This document shows, piece by piece, positions 1-5,709 of a stretch of 5,710 nucleotides of DNA. This stretch comes from Dehalococcoidia bacterium UBA1332 (lineage in GTDB: Bacteria > Chloroflexota > Dehalococcoidia > Lucifugimonadales > Lucifugimonadaceae). The stretch lies in the NCBI GenBank assembly GCA_002306745.1, contig DBSW01000031.1, forward strand, positions 2,108-7,817, read 5' to 3'. The notes beneath the pieces were generated by a model. It had not been told where the DNA came from and searched no databases. It was given only the letters and a program-made list of their open reading frames with translations. The stretch's first letter is position 1. Each line of letters starts with the position of its first letter. Made by a program: the position numbers and the translations under genes.

Positions 1-2
1 GG

Positions 3-77
3 GAGCTAATTGCGATCCTTGTATATGAGCCGGGTAAATTGGGTTGGCGGCCTGAAAAGGTCTTATCTGACATGTAA
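3..77 (+). CDS. Possible C-terminal end of an upstream gene (partial)
   Basis: One plus-strand frame is open from the left edge to a TAA stop at 75-77 and would encode 24 residues ending in GWRPEKVLSDM. The other two plus frames stop within the first 28 bases. The peptide looks protein-like (mixed hydrophobic and charged residues with a WRP core), but I do not recognise a family. Seventy-five bases is too short to be decisive. Two minus-strand frames are also open across this stretch, one with an ATG at 73-71, though that ATG has no Shine-Dalgarno site upstream. A gene tail on the plus strand, in line with the antiporter downstream, is the simpler reading, but it is weakly supported. Confidence 0.33.
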   Translation, partial: ELIAILVYEPGKLGWRPEKVLSDM

Positions 78-190
78 CTTTGTTCGTTATCGTGGCCAAT
101 TCCGTTGGGACACAAATAAAATTTGGCGGTTATAGTCGGACTTGATAAATCTAAACTAACTAGGTTTTTATGAATAGTTTGGTATTGAAC

Positions 191-220
191 TTGAGTCGAA
201 TAAATGAGTGCTGATATACA
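191..220 (+). promoter_or_regulatory. Candidate sigma-70-type promoter for the antiporter gene
   Basis: A TTGAGT hexamer at 191-196 (4 of 6 matches to TTGACA) is followed after 18 bases by TATACA at 215-220 (4 of 6 matches to TATAAT). Transcription would start near 227, giving a leader of about 20 bases before the ATG at 246. The rest of 78-245 is AT-rich and shows no other feature I can support. In AT-rich DNA such matches arise by chance, so this is only a candidate. Confidence 0.2.
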
Positions 221-245
221 ACATTAGGGAGCAAGAAAATTAACT

Positions 246-1541
246 ATGCACGATAGTCCGTTGGCGATAGTAGCCGAATTGATTCTACTGCTTTCAGTGA
301 TTTTGGTCGCCGCAAAGATTGGTGGTGAAATCGCTGAGCGTTACCTCAAGATCCCTCCTGTTCTCGGAGAGTTGGGGGCTGGAATTCTTATTTCTCCATT
401 TTTACTTGGTGGGATTCATTGGTTTGGAGGTGGAGCCTTATTTGAGGTGGCACATGATGGTAGTGGGTTGCCGGTCGAGCCCCAACTATTTTTCTTCGCT
501 CAAGTGGCTGCAGTGATACTGCTATTTGAGGCGGGACTTGAAACCGATCGAGATCAGTTCAAGCGATATGTACGACCTGCTACAGCTGTCGCTGCAGGTG
601 GAGTCATTCTTCCGTTCGTGATGGGGTTCGCTGCAACCGTCTTTTTAGGATTTGCAGACTTGGACTCGATTGAAGGAACGGTACCTGCATTATTTGTTGG
701 TGCCATTATGACTGCAACATCGGTAGGCATAACCGCTCGTGTGTTGGCCGATATGGGGCGACTTGATTCCCCGGAGGGGGTGACCGTGTTAGCAGGAGCC
801 GTCGTCGACGATGTTTTAGGTATCATCATTCTTGCAGTAGTCATTGGTATTGCTGAGGAAGGTTCAGTTACTGCCGGCTCAATTGGTGTGATTTTCCTAA
901 AGGCGTTCGGATTTTGGCTTGGCCTGATGATTATTGGTTCTATAGTCTCCCGTTACATATCTAATGTCATTTTGTGGTTCAAGAGCGCGGGAGGTGCCGT
1001 TGTTTTGGCACTCGCTATGGCGTTCCTTGCTTCTGCAGTAGCGGAAATATATTTTGGCCTTGCGATGATCATTGGTGCTTACACGATGGGCCTTGCACTT
1101 TCGAGTACAGAGCTAAAGCACAGGATTGAAGAGCCCATGAGATCAATTAACAATTTTATGGTTCCTGCGTTTTTTGTTGTGATTGGTATGCAAGTAGATT
1201 TCACCGCATTTGGTTCAGGTGACACATCACTCGCTTCAGTGATTGTTTTCGCATTTGTTTTGACCGTATTTGCTGTGATTAGTAAGATTGTTGGATCCGG
1301 TGTCCCAGCGTTGTTTGTGGGATTCAATCGAATTGGCGCATACCGGGTTTCTCTGGGAATGCTCCCACGAGGTGAAGTGGCACTAATTATTGCTGGGATC
1401 GGACTTACATCCGGAGTTATCGGTCAGGATATATTTGGTGTCGCCATAGTAATGACTGTAGTCACGACAGTTATTGCGCCGGTATTTTTAATTCCTGCGT
1501 TTCGAGGTGGGACAGGACTAAAAAGCGAATCGGAAGATTAA
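246..1541 (+). CDS. Cation:proton antiporter, CPA2 (Kef/NapA-like) family, without RCK domain
   Basis: This is a predicted inner-membrane Na+(K+)/H+ antiporter of the sodium/hydrogen exchanger fold. The 431 residues are hydrophobic almost throughout, consistent with about 12-13 membrane helices. Family landmarks are visible in order: a PPVLGELGAGI segment at residues 37-47; FEAGLETD at 94-101; TATSVGITARVLADMG at 156-171; an Asp-Asp pair at 188-189 in AVVDDVLG, the ion-binding dyad of electrogenic CPA2 exchangers; a lysine at 347 (ISKIVGSG) in a late helix; and the LPRGEVALIIAG signature at 373-384. The protein ends 12 residues after the last helix with a short polar tail, so the C-terminal nucleotide-binding RCK/KTN domain of full-length KefB/KefC is absent. 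The ATG at 246 is the only sensible start, because an in-frame TAG lies at 225-227. A purine-rich AGGGAG at 226-231 is 14 bases away, far for a ribosome site. The transported ion cannot be read from the sequence. A role in pH or cation homeostasis is inferred from the family. Confidence 0.93.
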   Translation: MHDSPLAIVAELILLLSVILVAAKIGGEIAERYLKIPPVLGELGAGILISPFLLGGIHWFGGGALFEVAHDGSGLPVEPQLFFFAQVAAVILLFEAGLETDRDQFKRYVRPATAVAAGGVILPFVMGFAATVFLGFADLDSIEGTVPALFVGAIMTATSVGITARVLADMGRLDSPEGVTVLAGAVVDDVLGIIILAVVIGIAEEGSVTAGSIGVIFLKAFGFWLGLMIIGSIVSRYISNVILWFKSAGGAVVLALAMAFLASAVAEIYFGLAMIIGAYTMGLALSSTELKHRIEEPMRSINNFMVPAFFVVIGMQVDFTAFGSGDTSLASVIVFAFVLTVFAVISKIVGSGVPALFVGFNRIGAYRVSLGMLPRGEVALIIAGIGLTSGVIGQDIFGVAIVMTVVTTVIAPVFLIPAFRGGTGLKSESED

Positions 1542-1598
1542 TATATATGTTGGTTTAAGGTTGTTATTCAGCCGTCTGGTTATTGCCTGGACTAATAT

Positions 1599-1623
1599 TT
1601 TTTGAGGTGTTAAAGCTCAAAAA
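1599..1623. repeat. 8-bp perfect inverted repeat in the leader of the PPOX gene
   Basis: TTTTTGAG at 1599-1606 is the exact reverse complement of CTCAAAAA at 1616-1623, leaving a 9-base loop. It ends 8 bases before the Shine-Dalgarno sequence of the next gene. The stem is AT-rich and no run of T follows it on either strand, so it is a poor intrinsic terminator. It could be a weak RNA hairpin, a protein-binding site or chance. The rest of the 1542-1642 spacer shows no convincing promoter, so whether the PPOX gene is co-transcribed with the antiporter is open. Confidence 0.35.
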
Positions 1624-1631
1624 TTTACGTC

Positions 1632-1637
1632 GGGAGG
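1632..1637 (+). promoter_or_regulatory. Shine-Dalgarno site that fixes the PPOX gene start
   Basis: GGGAGG lies 5 bases before the ATG at 1643, the best ribosome-binding site in the window. It favours that ATG over an in-frame TTG at 1583, which would add 20 residues unlike the family and has no such site. Confidence 0.75.
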
Positions 1638-1642
1638 TTGGC

Positions 1643-2266
1643 ATGGGCTCACATAATTTCAAACATGTGATTACGGATGAAGCAGATCTGCGCACTGTAC
1701 TTGGGATTCCATCTCAGATGGCCGCTGATAAAGTAATTGACCACATAGACCAGCATTGTGCAGCTTTGATAGCAAAGTCTCCATTTTTAATAATTGCATC
1801 AGCTGATGCCGATGGCAACATGGACGTTTCCCCAAAGGGTGACCCTGCAGGATTTGTCAAGGTACTTGACGCAAAAACACTTGTTATCCCAGATCGAAAA
1901 GGAAATAAACGCGGCGATACTTTTACAAATATTCTCAAAAACCCTAGGGTTGCGTTAATATTCCTTACTCCCGGTTACCAAGAAACGCTGCGCGTTAGCG
2001 GTACTGCAAAAATAGTTCGTGACTCTGATTTATTACAGTCATTTGCTCATCATGGGACTTTGCCGTTATTTGCAACAGTGGTGAATGTGGAGAAAGCACT
2101 ATTTCATTGCGCCAAGTGCATTATTCGTTCTGGACTATGGGAGCACACCGGGGTTGAAGGGGTGCCGAGTTTGGGAACAGTATTAGTAGACCATGCCGAA
2201 CTAGATCAGACACCTGAAGAGGTGCAACGATCGCTTGATGAATCTTTGGTCAATAACCTCTACTAA
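1643..2266 (+). CDS. PPOX-class FMN-dependent flavoprotein, DR_2398/MSMEG_1061-like
   Basis: This predicted soluble cytoplasmic flavoprotein has the split-barrel fold of pyridoxamine 5'-phosphate oxidases. It has 207 residues from the ATG at 1643, about the usual family size. Matching segments in order are: an N-terminal helical part with TVLGIPS at residues 18-24; PFLIIASADADGNMDVSPKGDPAGF at 47-71, a strand pair plus the VSPKGDP signature; LVIPDRKGNKR at 80-90, a likely flavin phosphate-contact region; NPRVALIFLTPG at 100-111; ETLRVSGTAKI at 114-124; and FHCAKCIIRSGLW at 154-166. The actual reaction of this subfamily is not established to my knowledge, so it should not be called PdxH. A CxxC pair (C156, C159) is visible. 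The gene is 101 bases downstream of the antiporter on the same strand. Its TAA stop overlaps the stop of the convergent msrA gene by four bases. The family call is firm; the function is unknown. Confidence 0.88.
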   Translation: MGSHNFKHVITDEADLRTVLGIPSQMAADKVIDHIDQHCAALIAKSPFLIIASADADGNMDVSPKGDPAGFVKVLDAKTLVIPDRKGNKRGDTFTNILKNPRVALIFLTPGYQETLRVSGTAKIVRDSDLLQSFAHHGTLPLFATVVNVEKALFHCAKCIIRSGLWEHTGVEGVPSLGTVLVDHAELDQTPEEVQRSLDESLVNNLY

Positions 2267-2904
2267 TCGTATGCAATTTGGCAAAATCCATGGTTGCAGT
2301 AGCCCCACGGGTTTTTTGCAAGATACTGCTGGTGTTCTTCCTCTGCATAGTAGAAATCACCTGCTTCTGAGATTTCAGTAGTGATACTGCCATAATTATT
2401 ATTCGATAATAATTCCTGGTACTTTTTAAGGCTTTCACGTGCTGATTTGATCTGGCACTCAGTTGTTGTGTAGATGGCAGTTCTGTACTGAGTTCCGATG
2501 TCATTACCTTGACCCATGTACTGGGTTGGATCGTGATTCTCCCAGAAAACTTTAAAAAGTGTTTCAATTTTGACTTCTAATGGATTGAAAACGACGAGGA
2601 CTGCTTCAGTGTGCCCTGTGCGCGATGTGCAGGTCTCGGCGTAAGTTGGGTTTGGAGTTGTTCCTCCACTGTATCCAGCGGCTGTTGTGTATACACCAGG
2701 AACCTGCCAGAAAAGCCGTTCGGCTCCCCAAAAACAACCCATTCCGAAAATGATGGTCTCCATTTCTATGGGAAATGGAGGTTTCATTGAACTACCGTTA
2801 ATCAAATGTTTACCGGATATCTTTAGAGGTTTGTCGCGACCAGGTAGTGCATGGTCTGGATCGATCACACCTGAAGATGAAGAAACGGATTTAAAAAAAT
2901 TCAT
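2263..2904 (-). CDS. msrA: Peptide-methionine (S)-S-oxide reductase MsrA
   Basis: MsrA reduces the S-epimer of methionine sulfoxide in oxidised proteins and in free methionine, using thioredoxin as electron donor, and normally acts in the cytoplasm. The 213-residue protein is close in length and architecture to the E. coli enzyme, including the N-terminal extension with ALPGR at residues 19-23, which supports the ATG at 2904 over internal methionines at 40 and 48. The catalytic motif GCFWGAERLFW begins at 56, with nucleophile C57. GYSGGTTPNPTY is at 77-88, and the conserved acidic residue E100 sits in TGHTEAV. NHDPTQ is at 123-128, GNDIGTQYR at 133-141, and FYYAEEEHQQYLAKNPWGYC spans the C-terminal third. 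Probable resolving cysteines are C203 and C208, separated by four residues. No MsrB domain is fused. The ribosome site is weak (AAGAA about 6 bases upstream). The gene lies 66 bases downstream of the sulfatase on the same strand, with no clear terminator between, so read-through is possible. Confidence 0.96.
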   Translation of the reverse strand: MNFFKSVSSSSGVIDPDHALPGRDKPLKISGKHLINGSSMKPPFPIEMETIIFGMGCFWGAERLFWQVPGVYTTAAGYSGGTTPNPTYAETCTSRTGHTEAVLVVFNPLEVKIETLFKVFWENHDPTQYMGQGNDIGTQYRTAIYTTTECQIKSARESLKKYQELLSNNNYGSITTEISEAGDFYYAEEEHQQYLAKNPWGYCNHGFCQIAYD

Positions 2905-2970
2905 GATTCGGTTCTTAATTGAATTGAAATTAACTTGTTGTTGGATGCTATAGAAGTTTTTTCTGAAGTA

Positions 2971-4362
2971 CTACCCGCGGTGATGTTTGTCATATTCAGC
3001 CATGAAATATGGATAAGTGGGGTCATATTCAGTTAGTGGTTTAGGGTTGCTTACTCTTCCGATTGGTCGAACATTTTCACCAGTAATGCCGACAGCTGCA
3101 TCTCCAATATCACGCCGTGATCGCTCTATACGTTTATATAGATCCGCAACAATTTCTGGGTTTTCAGAGTAGACGTTATTGGTTTCACCTATGTCGGCAT
3201 CTAGATCGTACAGTTCATTGATGTTTATACCGTTCTTCCTGATGTGAAGTTTCCATTTACCACAGCGTACTGCTTCAAGATCACGTTGTTTGTAGTAGAA
3301 AAAATCATCCCATGGAGTGGCTTCACCATCTTGTCCTGTCATCAAAGGCGTTATGTCATGGCCATCGATGACGCGGTCTTTAGGTACGTCTATTCCGGCA
3401 ATACTTGCCAGTGTCGGCATAACGTCCATGCCAGTTGATAACTCCTCACAAACCTGATTTTCAGGTACTTTACCTGGCCACCGGACGATAAATGGGACGC
3501 GTTGTCCACCCTCCCATGTTTCGCCTTTATGACCACGTAATGGGCCATTGCTGCCACCTTCTCCCCTAGCTCGCGAGCCATTATCACTAGTGAAAATAAC
3601 GACCGTATTATCGTCTATTCCCTGGCTAGATAATTCATTGAGTATGACATCCACGGACCAGTCGATGGCTGCGACTCCTGCTCCGTATATGCCGTTATTG
3701 GATTCACGCTGAAGATGTTCAGGTGTGTAGATTGGCACATGCACATGCATGTGCGCGAAATACAGAAAAAATGGTTGCTCTTTGTTTTCGCTAATGAACG
3801 CAGTGGCCTCTGCAACATACCGTTCAGTAATCGCAGCTTGGTCAGGTTGTTGAGCTATAACATCAAGATCTTTTACCAGTGGAAGAGGTGGGTGATCTCG
3901 GAACTTGATTTCAGGCTTCGGGTTGGGATCACGTACCTGCCGCCCGTGATCATTACTGAAAGGGATTCCTAAGTAACTATCGAATCCATGAGAGGTTGGA
4001 AGGAATTCAGATTGATCACCACAATGCCATTTTCCGACGAGTTTTGTGGAGTAACCGGCATTTTGGAGCAAACGGGCAATTGTGATTTCATCAGGGTTAA
4101 GTCCAATTCCGTCTCCAGGAAAAAGAACGACTGCTCCGTCCACAAAATCTCCAAAACTTATTCTTGGTGGGTAGCACCCTGTCATCATGGCTCCCCGCGA
4201 CGGCGAACAGACCGGTGATGCCATGTAAAAATCAGTAAAACGCATACCCTCTCGGGCCATTCGATCTAATGCAGGAGTATTGTTTACCGTTGACCCGTAC
4301 GCACCAAGGTCTCCATACCCTAGATCGTCACAATTAATCAGAATAATATTTGGTGCAGTCAT
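2971..4362 (-). CDS. Type I (formylglycine-dependent) sulfatase, arylsulfatase A-like, no signal peptide
   Basis: This predicted enzyme hydrolyses sulfate esters, probably on a sugar or aryl substrate. Landmarks of the 463-residue alkaline-phosphatase-fold protein are: calcium-binding D12-D13 in INCDDLGYGDLG; the sulfatase signature PVCSPSRGAMMTG at residues 50-62, with C52 the residue to be converted to formylglycine and R56 conserved; the second signature GYSTKLVGKWH at 103-113; H208 in the HMHVHVP segment; DNG at 260-262; K279 in GHKGETWEGG, followed by RVPF; and a C-terminal GKWKLH strand at 368-373. The start at 4362 is secure, since an in-frame TGA lies six codons upstream. Translation therefore begins directly on the first core strand, leaving no room for a signal peptide. 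This predicts a cytoplasmic enzyme, unlike the many exported sulfatases. A GAGGT lies about 12 bases upstream of the ATG. No formylglycine-generating enzyme or anSME gene is in the window. It is divergent from the sialidase-like gene. The substrate is not readable. Confidence 0.94.
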   Translation of the reverse strand: MTAPNIILINCDDLGYGDLGAYGSTVNNTPALDRMAREGMRFTDFYMASPVCSPSRGAMMTGCYPPRISFGDFVDGAVVLFPGDGIGLNPDEITIARLLQNAGYSTKLVGKWHCGDQSEFLPTSHGFDSYLGIPFSNDHGRQVRDPNPKPEIKFRDHPPLPLVKDLDVIAQQPDQAAITERYVAEATAFISENKEQPFFLYFAHMHVHVPIYTPEHLQRESNNGIYGAGVAAIDWSVDVILNELSSQGIDDNTVVIFTSDNGSRARGEGGSNGPLRGHKGETWEGGQRVPFIVRWPGKVPENQVCEELSTGMDVMPTLASIAGIDVPKDRVIDGHDITPLMTGQDGEATPWDDFFYYKQRDLEAVRCGKWKLHIRKNGININELYDLDADIGETNNVYSENPEIVADLYKRIERSRRDIGDAAVGITGENVRPIGRVSNPKPLTEYDPTYPYFMAEYDKHHRG

Positions 4363-4508
4363 ATTCTGCTTTTTACCTCATTTCCGGGTGTTTGAACTAA
4401 TAAATATCATGATAAACATCAAATCAGGATACGGTTTAAGTTGAGAATTGATCAGATAATCAGTTTTCGTTAAACACAGAAATTAAGCGTACCGTTGCAC
4501 AGTTTGTA
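4363..4508. promoter_or_regulatory. Divergent intergenic control region between sulfatase and sialidase-like genes
   Basis: These 146 AT-rich bases must carry the start signals of both flanking genes, which are transcribed away from each other. A GATAAT at 4455-4460 resembles a plus-strand -10 box and would place a start some 40 bases before the ATG at 4509, but I see no good -35 partner. TTGATG at 4422-4417 is a possible minus-strand -35 without a well-spaced -10. A 10-base palindrome is listed separately. The sialidase-like gene has no Shine-Dalgarno sequence just upstream of its ATG. The role of the region follows from gene orientation; the exact boxes are unproven. Confidence 0.45.
4405..4414. 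repeat. Perfect 10-bp palindrome, possible operator
   Basis: TATCATGATA reads identically on both strands and lies inside the divergent intergenic region, 43 bases from the sulfatase ATG and 94 bases from the other ATG. Dimeric repressors often bind such sites between divergent catabolic genes, but a single AT-rich 10-mer can occur by chance and no second copy was seen in this intergenic region. Confidence 0.25.
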
Positions 4509-5588
4509 ATGCCTGAAACATATTCAAATATTTATAGCGAGATTTACCGGCATGAGGGTCGTTATGCTGGCTGGCCGGCAAATTACGGTATGTGGAGCTG
4601 GGGGGATGAACTGGTACTTATATTTACATCAGGGTATCCCGACATAAAAGGTGGATTTCACGCTCGTGACCGTTCTCGCCCGTTGATAACGATGCAGGCT
4701 AGAAGTTTGGACGGCGGAGAGTCTTGGTCCGTCACCGAAGCACCGATTCCATATGCAACCGGGCTCGGCGCATACGAACATATGAATCACGACGTAATCG
4801 AATCTCTTGCAGAAATTATTTTTCTAAAGCCAGATAATGTTGATTTCCACCATCCAGATTTTGCTGTGATGTGCGGAAAAACAGGTCTTACATCTGGGGC
4901 TAAATCATGGTTTTACACGTCACTCGATCGGTGTCTTACCTGGAATGGGCCTCACGAAATACCTATGTTTGATCAACTGGGAATAGCTGCAAGAACGGAT
5001 TGGATTATTAAGAATGACTCCGATGCATTGTTGATGCTTAGCGCTACCAAACCGGATGGTACCGAGGGGCGAGTATTTGCCTGTCGTACGGTTGATGGAG
5101 GTAAAAACTTTAATTTCCTATCATGGATAAACGAATTTCCGCTTGGTTATGAAATTATGCCTGCAAGCCTGCGGCTCGATAACGGAGATATTCTCTGTGC
5201 CATTCGCTGTAGAGGTTCGGTTCAGGATGATTGCTGGATTGATCTTTACATTTCCGAGGATAATGCCTTTTCCTGGCGATATCTTGGCAGGCCTGTAGCA
5301 GCGACGGGGAATGGTGGTAATCCTGGTGCACTGGTTCGGTTGAATGATGGTCGTTTGGTTATAACTTTTGGTTCTCGTACACCACCATATGGAATTTTTG
5401 CTGTGGTGTCTGAGGATGAGGGCAGATCATGGTGCTCCCCGCTTATACTGCGAGAAAGTTATGGCAACCATGATATTGGGTATACCCGGTCAGTAGTCCG
5501 AGGTGATGGGAAATTGGTTACGGCTTACTACATTAATGATAGTCCTGGCGGTGAACGGTTTATCGAGGCAACAATCACAGAATTCTGA
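4509..5588 (+). CDS. BNR/Asp-box sialidase-like beta-propeller protein (putative intracellular glycoside hydrolase)
   Basis: The 359-residue protein belongs to the sialidase superfamily (BNR repeat, six-bladed propeller), often annotated as exo-alpha-sialidase. Five Asp-box-like turns recur: SLDGGESW at residues 66-73, SLDRCLTW at 138-145, TVDGGKNF at 194-201, SEDNAFSW at 249-256 and SEDEGRSW at 301-308. The first and last are nearly canonical and the middle three degenerate. Near the N-terminus, where true sialidases carry a FRIP/YRIP arginine motif, this protein has GWPANYGMWSWGDE at 21-34. Arginines that could serve an active site include R161, R233 (AIRCRG) and R327 (GYTRSVV), but the classical triad is not complete by eye. 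The C-terminal part, DIGYTRSVVRGDGKLVTAYYIND, is the best conserved-looking block. No signal peptide is present. The ATG at 4509 is the only standard start after an in-frame TGA at 4449-4451, and it lacks a Shine-Dalgarno sequence. The fold is confident; sialidase activity is doubtful. Confidence 0.88.
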   Translation: MPETYSNIYSEIYRHEGRYAGWPANYGMWSWGDELVLIFTSGYPDIKGGFHARDRSRPLITMQARSLDGGESWSVTEAPIPYATGLGAYEHMNHDVIESLAEIIFLKPDNVDFHHPDFAVMCGKTGLTSGAKSWFYTSLDRCLTWNGPHEIPMFDQLGIAARTDWIIKNDSDALLMLSATKPDGTEGRVFACRTVDGGKNFNFLSWINEFPLGYEIMPASLRLDNGDILCAIRCRGSVQDDCWIDLYISEDNAFSWRYLGRPVAATGNGGNPGALVRLNDGRLVITFGSRTPPYGIFAVVSEDEGRSWCSPLILRESYGNHDIGYTRSVVRGDGKLVTAYYINDSPGGERFIEATITEF

Positions 5589-5592
5589 GCGG

Positions 5593-5709
5593 TCAATTGG
5601 TCAGACCGATAACAGATCGCGCTGCAGAAGCCGTCTCCGTTACCTGATCTATAGTGCCCATTCCGAACATCACCGATTCAGCACACACTTCATTTAGGAC
5701 GTATTCGAA
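5593..5709 (-). CDS. C-terminal end of a minus-strand gene, aldo/keto reductase-like (partial)
   Basis: A minus-strand frame is open from the right edge to a TGA at 5595-5593 and gives 38 residues. The segment around VMFGMGTIDQVTETASAAR resembles the end of aldo/keto reductases, where a strand reading SVxxGxxxxEQVxEN is followed by a short amphipathic helix; here that is SVMFGMGTIDQVTET. Of the minus frames, the one read from the last base stops after six codons. The tail ends four bases beyond the stop of the convergent sialidase-like gene, the tight spacing expected of a real gene end. If correct, most of the NADPH-dependent oxidoreductase lies outside the window. With only 38 residues the family call is tentative; other Rossmann or TIM-barrel oxidoreductases are possible. 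Confidence 0.5.
   Translation of the reverse strand, partial: FEYVLNEVCAESVMFGMGTIDQVTETASAARSVIGLTN

Noticed and set aside
94..110. A small hairpin, CCAA-TTCCG-TTGG, after the possible upstream gene end.
   Set aside because: Only four base pairs and no following T tract; too weak to call a terminator.
554..844. A 96-codon minus-strand open frame inside the antiporter gene, and another at 1079-1327.
   Set aside because: Their composition (Thr, Ala, Asn, Pro rich, low complexity) is typical of the antisense of a hydrophobic membrane protein gene, and they overlap a clear CDS.
1583..1642. A 20-residue N-terminal extension of the PPOX protein from a TTG codon.
   Set aside because: The GGGAGG site 5 bases before the ATG at 1643 and the usual family length favour the shorter protein; the extension overlaps the inverted repeat.
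2250..2567. A 105-codon minus-strand frame overlapping msrA in another frame, with similar shadows at 2687-2953 and within the sulfatase.
   Set aside because: No family resemblance. The overlapping msrA and sulfatase frames carry full catalytic motifs, so these are frame shadows.
2905..2970. A possible terminator between the sulfatase and msrA, because of repeated GAAG and a T run near 2953-2966.
   Set aside because: The repeated element is direct rather than inverted, so no stem-loop forms; no terminator can be supported.
3741..3754. A 14-base perfect palindrome, GCACATGCATGTGC, inside the sulfatase gene.
   Set aside because: It falls on codons for the alternating His/Met/Val stretch HMHVHV near the active site. 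The repetitive CAT/GTG codons explain the symmetry, so no regulatory role is needed.
5503..5697. A 64-codon plus-strand frame crossing the end of the sialidase-like gene.
   Set aside because: It overlaps the conserved C-terminus of that gene and the convergent partial gene, and its product is Arg/Ser-rich without recognisable features.
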